Assembly (NCBI GenBank): GCA_017628775.1
Contig: JAGBYN010000146.1
Location: 1 to 6,521 of the forward strand
DNA length: 6,521 nucleotides
Direction: 5' to 3'
Source of the DNA: Bacteroidaceae bacterium
GTDB lineage: Bacteria; Bacteroidota; Bacteroidia; Bacteroidales; Bacteroidaceae
The notes under the pieces are model-generated. The model did no database searches, was not told the origin of the DNA, and saw nothing but the letters and a program-made list of their open reading frames with translations. The stretch's first letter is position 1; each line of letters begins with the position of its first letter. Of this stretch, positions 1 through 6,360 are shown piece after piece. The position numbers and the translations under genes were made by a program.

Positions 1-21
1 AAATATTTTACCTGGTAGGAC

Positions 22-61
22 GATTGTTTTTTCTTTACTACAACAAAAGTAAAAAACAATC
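22..61. repeat. AT-rich inverted repeat (hairpin)
   Basis: GATTGTTTTTT (22-32) is perfectly complementary to AAAAAACAATC (51-61). After a one-base bulge at 50, CTTT (33-36) also pairs with AAAG (46-49), giving a 15-pair stem with a 9-base loop. No T-tract follows directly on either strand, so it is not a standard terminator by itself. It may be the 3' end structure of a gene beyond the left edge. Confidence 0.5.
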
Positions 62-68
62 TCGGCTT

Positions 69-134
69 ATGCTCTTTGTTAGAGTTTTTTTGTTTGTCTT
101 TTTATTGGCTTCGCCAATTGTGGGACAAACTTAG
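69..134 (+). CDS. Possible 21-residue hydrophobic peptide (doubtful)
   Basis: An ATG at 69 opens a 21-residue frame ending with TAG at 132-134. The peptide is strongly hydrophobic with one arginine near the start and ends LLASPIVGQT, like a bare signal peptide. The frame is in fact open from the left window edge. It overlaps the hairpin at 92-130, and T-rich DNA readily gives Phe/Leu/Val-rich frames by chance, so it is most likely not a gene. It could be a decayed signal sequence or a leader peptide. Confidence 0.12.
   Translation: MLFVRVFLFVFLLASPIVGQT
72..91 (+). terminator. Weak candidate intrinsic terminator
   Basis: CTCT (72-75) pairs with AGAG (81-84) around a 5-base loop, followed immediately by seven T residues (85-91). 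The stem is very short, so this is only a weak candidate for ending a transcript that enters from the left edge. The stronger hairpin at 22-61 lies just upstream and could contribute. Confidence 0.25.
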
Positions 135-172
135 TGTTACTGAGCGGAGACACCTTCGGCGTCTTGCCGTTC
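92..172. repeat. Pair of stem-loops, possible structured RNA or extragenic repeat
   Basis: First hairpin: GTTTGTC (92-98) pairs with GACAAAC (124-130), and inside it ATTGGC (104-109) pairs with GCCAAT (113-118) around a TTC loop; the bases between the two stems are mostly G/T and could wobble-pair in RNA. Second hairpin: GAGCGG (142-147) pairs with CCGTTC (167-172), and AGACACC (148-154) pairs with GGCGTCT (158-164) around another TTC loop, with one A.C mismatch, one G.T wobble and a two-base bulge. Two adjacent hairpins with the same TTC loop suggest selected structure. No T-tract follows on the + strand. I recognise no known RNA family. Confidence 0.45.
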
Positions 173-253
173 CAGCCTCGTTGTTAATTTAGGGTAAAGG
201 GATACTTTACTGATGTAATTCCTACTGCTGATTCGCATTAACCGCTAATCGCA

Positions 254-281
254 CTCTGTTCTCTGTTCTCTGTTCTCTGTT
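254..281. repeat. Tandem heptamer repeat (CTCTGTT x4)
   Basis: Four perfect head-to-tail copies of CTCTGTT occupy 254-260, 261-267, 268-274 and 275-281, followed by a T-run and further CTCTG/TTCTCTC fragments up to 307. The array ends 38 bases before the flippase ATG, so it lies in the promoter or 5' untranslated region. Short perfect tandem repeats are prone to slipped-strand copy-number change. A change here would alter spacing rather than reading frame. Confidence 0.85.
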
Positions 282-319
282 TTTTATTCTCTGCACTTTG
301 TTCTCTCATAGATAGAATT

Positions 320-1738
320 ATGTTAAAATCCCTTTTAAAAGATACAGTTATTTATGGCTTGTCGAGCATTGTTGGGCGTTTCCTTAACTACTTGCTCGTG
401 CCCCTCTATACCGCTAAAATTGCGGCAGCTTCAGGCGGTTATGGTGTGATTTCCGAAGTGTATAGCTACGTAGCATTGATGCTTGTGCTCCTCACCTTCG
501 GTATGGAGACGGCATTTTTCCGTTTTGTGAATAAGGAGCATGAAAATCCGATGCGCGTGTACAACACGACACTATCGGCCGTTGGTATTGTGGGGGTGTC
601 TTTCGTTGCTTTGGTGTTGTTGTTCCTTTCGCCTATTTCTGATTTGCTGAATTACGCTCAACATCCGGAATATATTGCCATGATGGCCGTGTGTGTGGCG
701 ATTGATGCCTTTCAATGTATCCTCTTTGCCTATTTACGCTATCAAAAGAAAGCCATTAAATTTGCCAGTTTAAAACTCCTCTTTATCGTACTTAATATCC
801 TGGGCAATGTATTGTATTTTGTAGTTTTGCCCCAGTTTATGAGTTTTACGATAGATGTTGGTGCTGTGTTTGCCATCAATGTGCTTTGTACCACCCTTAT
901 CACCTTCTGTTTTTATAAAGAGTTGCGAGGATTCCGTTTTCAGCTTGATTCCCAACTCCTTCGTCAAATGCTCAAGTATTCTTGGCCCATCTTGGTGCTT
1001 GGTATTGCAGGCATACTCAATCAAACTGCTGATAAGATGCTGTATTGTCATCTTGTGGAAGGCGAAGCAGGAAAGGTTCAACTTGGTATTTACAGTGCGT
1101 GTGTGAAGATTGCCATGATTATGGCGATGATCACGCAAGCTTTTCGCTATGCCTACGAACCGATTGTGTTTGGACGTGGTGGAACTCAAGATATGGGTAA
1201 GGCCATGAAATTCTTCCTGATTTTCACGCTTTTCGCCTTCACCATTGTTATAGCCTATTTAGATTTGTTTAAGTACATTATTGCCCCAGATTATTGGGAA
1301 GGCTTGCAGGTTGTGCCCATTGTGATGGTAGCTGAAATTATGATGGGTGTGTACTTCAATCTCTCCTTCTGGTATAAACTGATCGACAAAACCATTTGGG
1401 GTGCTTGGTTTTCAGGCGCAGGTTGTTTGGTGCTGATTGGTGTGAATGTGGTGTTTGTTCCCATCTATGGTTTCATGGCTTGTGCCTGGGCCGGTGTGGC
1501 TGGTTATGGCATAGCTATGTTGCTCAGTTACTTCTTTGGGCAGAAATATTATCCAATCACCTATCCCCTCAAGCAGATTGCCGTTTACGTCGCTATCACT
1601 ATCTTGTTTTATGTGGTGATGCAAGTCACACCCCACTTTGTTGAACACGCATGGTTGCAATTAGGTATCAATACCTGCTGCGTTTTAGCCTTTGCAGGAC
1701 ATATTGGCTATCATGAATTTATTAAACGAAAAATATGA
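320..1738 (+). CDS. Polysaccharide biosynthesis flippase (Wzx/MATE-like membrane protein)
   Basis: An inner-membrane protein of 472 residues, very hydrophobic throughout, with about 14 predicted transmembrane helices (roughly 8-31, 43-65, 84-104, 118-139, 147-170, 178-199, 220-238, 255-275, 295-315, 333-352, 360-382, 388-406, 415-436 and 444-465). Size, topology and the N-terminal pattern (LLKDTVIYGLSSIVGRFLNY, then a G-Y-G segment near 40-42) match the Polysacc_synt group of the MOP/MATE flippase superfamily. Members move lipid-linked sugar units for O-antigen, capsule or other glycans across the cytoplasmic membrane. The substrate cannot be read from the sequence, and no glycosyltransferases lie in the window to indicate a pathway. 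The start at 320 gives the family's usual N-terminus; no ribosome-binding site is seen, as is normal in Bacteroidetes. The stop overlaps the start of the peptidase gene by four bases (ATGA), implying co-transcription and translational coupling. A heptamer repeat array lies just upstream. Confidence 0.88.
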   Translation: MLKSLLKDTVIYGLSSIVGRFLNYLLVPLYTAKIAAASGGYGVISEVYSYVALMLVLLTFGMETAFFRFVNKEHENPMRVYNTTLSAVGIVGVSFVALVLLFLSPISDLLNYAQHPEYIAMMAVCVAIDAFQCILFAYLRYQKKAIKFASLKLLFIVLNILGNVLYFVVLPQFMSFTIDVGAVFAINVLCTTLITFCFYKELRGFRFQLDSQLLRQMLKYSWPILVLGIAGILNQTADKMLYCHLVEGEAGKVQLGIYSACVKIAMIMAMITQAFRYAYEPIVFGRGGTQDMGKAMKFFLIFTLFAFTIVIAYLDLFKYIIAPDYWEGLQVVPIVMVAEIMMGVYFNLSFWYKLIDKTIWGAWFSGAGCLVLIGVNVVFVPIYGFMACAWAGVAGYGIAMLLSYFFGQKYYPITYPLKQIAVYVAITILFYVVMQVTPHFVEHAWLQLGINTCCVLAFAGHIGYHEFIKRKI

Positions 1739-2949
1739 TTCACACTTTAACCAACGGACTTCGCATTATCTATGAACCGCGCCCTGGTGCACAAGTCGTT
1801 TATTGCGGTATTGTGGTGGCTTCGGGTACGCGCCATGAAGATGCGGATGATAGTGGGATGGCGCATTTCATAGAACACATGACCTTTAAAGGTACGCAGC
1901 GCCGCCGTTCATGCCATATTACCAATTGCTTAGAGCGGGTAGGGGGGGATTTAAATGCCTCCACCAGTAAGCAAGAAACGGTGTATACCGCTACGGTGTT
2001 GCGCAAAGACATTGCGCGTGCCATCGATTTACTTGCTGATATGGTATTTTACAGCACCTATCCCCAAGCAGAAATTGATCGTGAGGTAGAAGTGATTTGC
2101 GATGAAATCGACAGTTATTTGGATTCGCCAGCCGAGTTAATCTTTGATGAGTTTGAATCCATGCTTTTCGATAATCACCCCCTTGGACGCGATATCTTGG
2201 GGCAAGCCCAACGCCTCCGCTCCTACACCACAGCCGATGCTCAGCGCTTTGCACAAAAGTACTATGTACCCGCCAATTGTGCGTTCTACATTTACGGTGA
2301 TGTTAATTTTAATCAAGTTGTACGCATGATAGAACGTGCCACGGTAGATGTGCCATCAGGTACGTGCCCCGAAAAGCAAGTGGTGCCACATGTTTATGTG
2401 CCCTCGAAGCGCGAAGTGTCTAAGCAAACGCACCAGGCCCATGTGATGCTCGGCGCGCCAACCTTTGGTGCCGACGACGACCGCCGCTTTGCCATGCTCT
2501 TGCTAAATAATATATTGGGCGGACCGGGCATGAACTCACGACTCAATACCACTGTGCGCGAAAAAGCTGGATTGGTGTATTCCATAGACAGTTACTTGAA
2601 TACCTATCCCGATTGTGGATTCTGGAACGTGTACTTCGGGTGCGACCCCAAGGACGTGAACCGTTGCATGAAACTCGTGGTGCGTGAACTTGAAAAGCTG
2701 ATGACCAAACCTTTAAGTGCACAGCAATTGCGTGCCGCCAAACAACAACTGATCGGTCAAATCGGTATTTCATGCGACAGCAGCGAGGGCTATGCCCTGG
2801 CCTTAGGCAAAACATTTGCCCATTACGGCGTGCACCGCGATGTGCAGAATATTTGCAAAGAAGTAGAAGCCATTACGCCAGAACTGCTCCAAAAAGTGGC
2901 GCAAGAAGTGTACGACCCCAAACGTTTAACGATTTTGATTTATCGATAA
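1735..2949 (+). CDS. M16B family zinc metallopeptidase (insulinase/processing-peptidase-like)
   Basis: A protein of 404 residues, the normal length for a single-chain M16B peptidase with two homologous halves. The inverted zinc-binding motif HFIEH is at 44-48 (H44, catalytic E47, H48). The likely third zinc ligand is E124, 76 residues on, in the segment DREVEVICDEI, with another conserved glutamate at E117. The C-terminal half has LGGPGMNSRL (261-270) and VREKAGLVYS (274-283), including the R275/Y282 pair typical of the family's substrate-binding half. All catalytic elements are intact, so it should be active. No signal peptide is visible, which suggests a cytoplasmic enzyme, perhaps degrading peptides; the substrate is unknown. 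It begins within the stop of the flippase gene (ATGA), so it is probably translated from the same message. The ATG at 1735 starts directly at the family's first beta strand (IHTLTNGLRIIYE), supporting this start. About 190 non-coding bases follow. Confidence 0.93.
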   Translation: MIHTLTNGLRIIYEPRPGAQVVYCGIVVASGTRHEDADDSGMAHFIEHMTFKGTQRRRSCHITNCLERVGGDLNASTSKQETVYTATVLRKDIARAIDLLADMVFYSTYPQAEIDREVEVICDEIDSYLDSPAELIFDEFESMLFDNHPLGRDILGQAQRLRSYTTADAQRFAQKYYVPANCAFYIYGDVNFNQVVRMIERATVDVPSGTCPEKQVVPHVYVPSKREVSKQTHQAHVMLGAPTFGADDDRRFAMLLLNNILGGPGMNSRLNTTVREKAGLVYSIDSYLNTYPDCGFWNVYFGCDPKDVNRCMKLVVRELEKLMTKPLSAQQLRAAKQQLIGQIGISCDSSEGYALALGKTFAHYGVHRDVQNICKEVEAITPELLQKVAQEVYDPKRLTILIYR

Positions 2950-3000
2950 GAGGGAGGGGAGAGTTCTGAGGGGGTCTGAGAAGTAACTATCCGGACGGCT

Positions 3001-3120
3001 CTTCTTGAACTTTTTGAACTACATCAACCATTCAGAACTTCTTGAACCTCATATCTACTTTTTGAACTTCCTCTCCACTTCTTGAACTTTTTGAACTATT
3101 GAACTCTGTCAGAACTTCTT
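3001..3120. repeat. Degenerate TTGAAC-type repeat cluster between peptidase and NUDIX genes
   Basis: The hexamer TTGAAC occurs seven times (3005, 3014, 3042, 3062, 3082, 3091 and 3099). A 21-base unit is repeated exactly at 3001-3021 and 3078-3098, and CAGAACTTCTT occurs at 3033-3043 and 3110-3120. An AGTTCTGA at 2962-2969 is complementary to the TCAGAACT in both of the latter. The whole spacer 2950-3139 is non-coding. No clean intrinsic terminator after the peptidase gene and no exact TAnnTTTG box before the NUDIX gene were found here; the closest is TACTTTTTG at 3056-3064, one base too long. Confidence 0.8.
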
Positions 3121-3139
3121 ACCCTTTCTCCTTTTCCCC

Positions 3140-3673
3140 ATGCATCCCCTCCATCTCTTTGCCCATTGCCCCTGTTGTGGTGCAGCTACTTTTACAGAGC
3201 ATGATGAACGTTCAAAGCGATGTTCAGCGTGCGGTTTTGTGTTTTATCATAATGCTTCGGCTGCCACAGTGGCAGTGATTGTGAATTCAAAGCGTGAAGT
3301 GCTTGTGGCGCGGCGTGCCATGGAACCCGCAAAAGGTATGCTCGACCTACCTGGCGGTTTTGTGGATCCCGGCGAAACGCTTGAGCATGGTTGCATGAGA
3401 GAAGTAAAAGAAGAAACGGGTGCCGATGTGGTGTCGATGCGCTACCTTTTTTCAAACACCAATGTGTACCGCTTTTCAGGCTTTGATGTTCACACCACCG
3501 ACGCCTTCTTTTTGTGTGAAATTGCCGATGAAACCGCAGTTTTTGGTGCCGACGATGCCGAGGATTTACGCTGGGTGCCCCTTATGGAACTTCAACCCGA
3601 AGCCTTTGGTATGGCCTCTATTCGTCAGAGCATTTCTCGAATCCAGGATAAATTGGTCTGCTTAGAAGGATAG
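3140..3673 (+). CDS. NUDIX hydrolase with N-terminal zinc ribbon
   Basis: A protein of 177 residues. It begins with a four-cysteine zinc ribbon, C10-x2-C13 and C28-x2-C31, followed by GFVFYHN. The NUDIX domain has a textbook box at 73-95: G73, E79, then REVKEETGA at 87-95, matching GX5EX7REUXEEXGU, with E88, E91 and E92 as the expected Mg2+-binding or catalytic residues. NUDIX enzymes hydrolyse a nucleoside diphosphate linked to another group. The ribbon-plus-box layout resembles NADH pyrophosphatase (NudC), but the protein is shorter and the SQPWPFPxS signature after the box is absent, so NAD(H) specificity cannot be claimed. Substrate remains unknown; ADP-ribose, sugar nucleotides or oxidised nucleotides are all possible. 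The ATG at 3140 is followed directly by MHPLHLF and the ribbon, which fits. The upstream region is pyrimidine-rich without a ribosome-binding site. The gene stands alone between two repeat-rich spacers. Confidence 0.93.
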   Translation: MHPLHLFAHCPCCGAATFTEHDERSKRCSACGFVFYHNASAATVAVIVNSKREVLVARRAMEPAKGMLDLPGGFVDPGETLEHGCMREVKEETGADVVSMRYLFSNTNVYRFSGFDVHTTDAFFLCEIADETAVFGADDAEDLRWVPLMELQPEAFGMASIRQSISRIQDKLVCLEG

Positions 3674-3687
3674 GGCTATTACTAAAA

Positions 3688-3854
3688 AACTCAACTTTCG
3701 AGTTGCTGTTGAGTTAGGTTATGAGGTTGTCAGGTCGCTTCGCTTTAAGGTTATAAACGCTATTCTGAGCGTTATTTCCTTAAAAAAGTTAGCAAACCGA
3801 ATGGCAATCCTTAAAACCTTATAACCTTAAACCTTAAAACCTAATAAGTTGAGT
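3688..3854. repeat. Long imperfect palindrome with nested inverted repeats
   Basis: Arms in order from outside inward: ACTCAACT (3689-3696) with AGTTGAGT (3847-3854), 8/8; TTAGGTTATGAGGTT (3714-3728) with the segment at 3830-3844, 13/15; TTTAAGGTTATAA (3744-3756) with TTATAACCTTAAA (3819-3831), 13/13 (overlapping the previous arm by two bases). Within the loop is a hairpin AACGCT (3756-3761)/AGCGTT (3768-3773). The left outer arm also has a local partner: AACTCAAC (3688-3695) with GTTGAGTT (3708-3715), so alternative folds compete. The region starts 15 bases after the NUDIX stop and ends before the pnp promoter. It could be a 3' structure of the NUDIX message, a MITE-like or extragenic repeat, or a regulatory element. 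No open frame of note lies in it. Confidence 0.7.
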
Positions 3855-3886
3855 ACTTGCGAAACTTCAGTAAAAAAAATAAAGTT

Positions 3887-3922
3887 TTTGCCCATCAGTG
3901 TTAAAAAATATCACTACTTTTG
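3887..3922 (+). promoter_or_regulatory. Probable promoter for pnp
   Basis: TACTTTTG at 3915-3922 is an exact match to the Bacteroidetes -7 element TAnnTTTG. A TTTG that could be the -33 element is at 3887-3890, but the 24-base gap is longer than the usual 19-21, so that half is uncertain. Transcription would start near 3928-3930, giving a leader of about 60 bases before the pnp ATG. Confidence 0.6.
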
Positions 3923-3930
3923 CAGAATTA

Positions 3931-3990
3931 TTGACGAATATATTTGAAATATATTTATTTGACGAATAACATTTTAAAGACGAAAATCCG
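3931..3990 (+). promoter_or_regulatory. Repeat-rich pnp leader (possible control region)
   Basis: TTGACGAATA occurs twice, at 3931-3940 and 3959-3968, and GACGAA a third time at 3979-3984, seven bases before the ATG. Between the first two lies a perfect odd palindrome, AATATATTT-G-AAATATATT (3937-3955). In Escherichia coli the pnp leader is a target of PNPase autoregulation through a stem-loop, which makes a structured leader here notable. However, the sequence resembles no leader I know and any control role is inferred. No Shine-Dalgarno sequence is present. Confidence 0.45.
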
Positions 3991-6207
3991 ATGAACGTGA
4001 TTACAAAAACTGTGACGCTTGCTGACGGACGTACCATCAGCATCGAAACAGGTAAACTCGCAAAGCAAGCAGACGGTAGCGTAATGCTCCGTATGAACAA
4101 CACGATGTTGCTTGCTACCGTTTGTGGTGCCAAAGACGCTAACCCCGGCACCGATTTCATGCCGCTCCAATGCGACTATAAGGAAAAATACTCAGCAGCA
4201 GGTCGCTTCCCTGGTGGTTTCACTAAGCGTGAAGGTCGTGCCTCTGACTACGAAATCTTGACGAGCCGCCTCGTTGACCGTGCGCTCCGTCCCCTTTTCC
4301 CTGGCGACTACCACGCAGAAGTGTATGTAAACATCATCCTCTTCTCTGCCGATGGTGTTGATCAACCAGATGCCCTCGCAGGTTTTGCTGCTTCTGCAGC
4401 CCTCGCTTGTACAGACATCCCTTTCGAAGCGCCTATCTCTGAAGTACGCGTAGCGCGCATCAATGGCGAATACGTGATTAATCCTACCTTCGAACAAATG
4501 AAGGAAGCAGATATGGACCTCATGGTGGCTGCTACAATGGACAACATCATGATGGTGGAAGGTGAAATGGATGAAGTGCCCGAATCAGCCCTTCTCGAAG
4601 CGCTTAAGGCTGCTCACGAAGCGATCAAGCCCATGTGCCAACTCCAGTTGGACCTCATGAAGGAACTTGGTACAGACGTGAAGCGCGAATATTGCCACGA
4701 AGTGAACGACGAAGATCTTCGCAAGCAATGTCACGAAGAATGCTACCAAAAGTGCTACGACATCACTAAGAGCGCGCTTGAAAAGCACGCACGCCTCGAA
4801 GCTTTTGAAGCTGTTCGCGAAGCATTCAAGGAAGAATATGCTGCAGCACATGCAGAACTCACTGCTGAAGAACTCGAAGAAAAGAATGGCCTTATCGACC
4901 GCTACTACCACGATGTAGAAAAGGATGCTATGCGCCGTTGTATTCTCGACGAAGGTATCCGCCTCGATGGTCGTCAAACGACTGACATTCGTCCTATTTG
5001 GTGTGAAGTGGATCCCCTCCCAATGCCCCACGGATCTTCAATCTTTACGCGTGGTGAAACACAATCACTCTCTACTTGTACACTCGGTACAAAGCTTGAT
5101 GAAAAGATGGTGGACGATGTGCTTGACAAGAGCTACCAACGTTTCCTCCTTCATTATAACTTCCCTCCATTCTCAACTGGTGAAGCAAAGGCACAACGCG
5201 GTATCGGTCGTCGTGAAATTGGTCACGGTCACCTTGCATGGCGAGGTTTGAAGGGCCAAATTCCTGCTGAATTCCCTTACACCGTACGCGTAGTGAGCGA
5301 TATCCTTGAATCAAATGGTTCATCATCAATGGCTACAGTATGTGCTGGTACCCTCGCGCTTATGGACGCAGGTGTTCCTATGAAGGCACCCGTTAGTGGT
5401 ATTGCTATGGGTTTGATCAAGAACCCTGGTGAAGACAAGTATGCCGTGCTTTCAGACATCCTTGGCGACGAAGACCACCTTGGTGATATGGACTTCAAGA
5501 CCACAGGTACGCTCAAGGGGCTTACTGCAACACAGATGGACATCAAGTGCGATGGTCTTTCATACGAAATCCTTGAAAAGGCACTCGCACAAGCTAAAGC
5601 AGGACGTGAACACATCCTCTCTTGCATGATGGAAACAATGAGTGAACCACGTGCAGAACTCAAACCTCACGTGCCACGCATTGAAGCCTTCGATATTCCT
5701 AAGGAATTCATCGGTGCTGTTATCGGTCCTGGTGGTAAGATTATCCAAGGTATGCAAGAAGAAACAGGTGCTACAATCACCATTGAAGAAGTTGACGGCG
5801 TAGGTAAGATTCAAGTAAGCGGTCCTAACAAGGACAGCATTGAAGCTGCTATTGCTAAGATCAAGGCTATTGTTGCTGTACCCGAAGTAGGTGAGGTTTA
5901 CAATGCTAAGGTTGTGAGCATCATGCCTTACGGTTGCTTCGTAGAATTCATGTCAGGTCGTGAAGGTTTGCTCCACATCTCTGAAATCTCTTGGAAGCGC
6001 CTTGAAAACGTTGAAGAAGCTGGACTCAAGGAAGGTGACAACATCACTGTGAAGCTCCTCGAAATTGATCCAAAGACAGGTAAGTATCGCCTTTCACACC
6101 GCGTGCTTGAAGAAAAGCCCGAAGGTTGGGAAGAACGTCCACGTCGTCCACGTCGCGAAAGCGCAGATGGCGAACGTCGTCCACGTCGTGAAAAGAGCGA
6201 ACAATAA
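3991..6207 (+). CDS. pnp: Polynucleotide phosphorylase (polyribonucleotide nucleotidyltransferase)
   Basis: A complete PNPase of 738 residues (E. coli 711). It degrades RNA 3' to 5' using phosphate, releasing nucleoside diphosphates, and acts as a cytoplasmic trimer in mRNA turnover. Domains: first RNase PH core (about 13-210), all-alpha linker (about 220-320), second and catalytic RNase PH core (about 325-550), KH domain (about 560-625) with the GxxG loop IGPGGK at 578-583, and S1 domain (about 633-705) with YGCFVEF and GLLHISEIS. The active site is intact: phosphate-binding SSS at 444-446 in SNGSSSM, and D495, D501 and K503 in [14 protein letters not shown]. Unusual points are a Cys/His-rich stretch in the linker (C235, H236, C247, H248, C251, C255) and an arginine-rich tail from about 717 encoded partly by a 15-base direct repeat. 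Codon choice is strongly biased (AAG, CTC, GGT, CGT), unlike the first two genes, suggesting high expression. It has its own promoter and terminator, so is probably monocistronic. Confidence 0.98.
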   Translation: MNVITKTVTLADGRTISIETGKLAKQADGSVMLRMNNTMLLATVCGAKDANPGTDFMPLQCDYKEKYSAAGRFPGGFTKREGRASDYEILTSRLVDRALRPLFPGDYHAEVYVNIILFSADGVDQPDALAGFAASAALACTDIPFEAPISEVRVARINGEYVINPTFEQMKEADMDLMVAATMDNIMMVEGEMDEVPESALLEALKAAHEAIKPMCQLQLDLMKELGTDVKREYCHEVNDEDLRKQCHEECYQKCYDITKSALEKHARLEAFEAVREAFKEEYAAAHAELTAEELEEKNGLIDRYYHDVEKDAMRRCILDEGIRLDGRQTTDIRPIWCEVDPLPMPHGSSIFTRGETQSLSTCTLGTKLDEKMVDDVLDKSYQRFLLHYNFPPFSTGEAKAQRGIGRREIGHGHLAWRGLKGQIPAEFPYTVRVVSDILESNGSSSMATVCAGTLALMDAGVPMKAPVSGIAMGLIKNPGEDKYAVLSDILGDEDHLGDMDFKTTGTLKGLTATQMDIKCDGLSYEILEKALAQAKAGREHILSCMMETMSEPRAELKPHVPRIEAFDIPKEFIGAVIGPGGKIIQGMQEETGATITIEEVDGVGKIQVSGPNKDSIEAAIAKIKAIVAVPEVGEVYNAKVVSIMPYGCFVEFMSGREGLLHISEISWKRLENVEEAGLKEGDNITVKLLEIDPKTGKYRLSHRVLEEKPEGWEERPRRPRRESADGERRPRREKSEQ

Positions 6208-6210
6208 ATA

Positions 6211-6255
6211 AAAGTCCCCCTCAATTGACATTTGTTGATTGAGGGGGGCTTTTTT
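6211..6255 (+). terminator. Intrinsic terminator of pnp
   Basis: The segment 6211-6225 pairs with 6238-6252 in a 15-pair stem with one T.G wobble, GC-rich in the middle (CCCCCTC against GAGGGGGG), with a 12-base loop. A run of six T residues (6250-6255) follows. It starts four bases after the pnp stop codon. This is a classic strong Rho-independent terminator. Confidence 0.93.
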
Positions 6256-6261
6256 ATATAC

Positions 6262-6293
6262 AAGGTTATAAGGTTTTAAGGTTATAAGGTTTT
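6262..6293. repeat. Tandem 16-base repeat (AAGGTTATAAGGTTTT x2)
   Basis: Two perfect adjacent copies occupy 6262-6277 and 6278-6293. Bases 6262-6281 are the exact reverse complement of 3809-3828 inside the palindromic region upstream of pnp, so the same repeat family flanks the gene in opposite orientation. Confidence 0.85.
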
Positions 6294-6352
6294 CCATTTG
6301 GTGTTATTGGTGTCCGGTAAACGTATTTAACTTATTGATACCTTGATGTTTC

Positions 6353-6360
6353 TACTTTTG
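6353..6360 (+). promoter_or_regulatory. Possible outward-in promoter box upstream of the insertion sequence
   Basis: TACTTTTG is an exact TAnnTTTG match, identical to the pnp box at 3915-3922. No properly spaced TTTG is found 19-21 bases upstream. A transcript from here would meet the hairpin at 6419-6454 before reaching the transposase, so it may be inactive or end as a short RNA of under 100 bases. Confidence 0.3.

Larger units (their letters stand above)
1..319. other. Non-coding region with several stem-loops upstream of the flippase gene
   Basis: No convincing gene is visible on either strand. What can be seen, left to right, is an AT-rich hairpin (22-61), a weak terminator-like hairpin with a T-tract (72-91), two more stable hairpins (92-130 and 142-172), a small perfect inverted repeat GTAAAG/CTTTAC (194-199 with 205-210) and the CTCTGTT repeat (254-281). 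No exact TAnnTTTG promoter box was found, so the promoter for the downstream gene is not located. The density of hairpins could mean the tail of an upstream transcript, a small RNA or a repetitive extragenic element; the sequence alone does not decide. Confidence 0.6.

Noticed and set aside
92..172. tRNA or other standard RNA gene
   Set aside because: No cloverleaf, no T-loop or anticodon arm, and no resemblance to tmRNA, RNase P or SRP RNA that I can see.
254..281. Short CRISPR-like array
   Set aside because: The units are 7 bases with no spacers and no cas genes nearby; this is a simple tandem repeat.
770..1189. 139-codon open frame on the minus strand
   Set aside because: It lies wholly inside the flippase gene, shows no recognisable family, and its composition fits an antisense shadow.
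3140..3673. NudC (NADH pyrophosphatase) assignment
   Set aside because: The zinc ribbon fits, but the SQPWPFPxS signature is missing and the protein is too short.
4585..5031. 148-codon open frame on the minus strand
   Set aside because: It is antisense to pnp, a strongly codon-biased gene that tends to leave long opposite frames; no family is recognisable.
5277..5663. 128-codon open frame on the minus strand
   Set aside because: Also antisense to the conserved catalytic half of pnp, with no supporting context.
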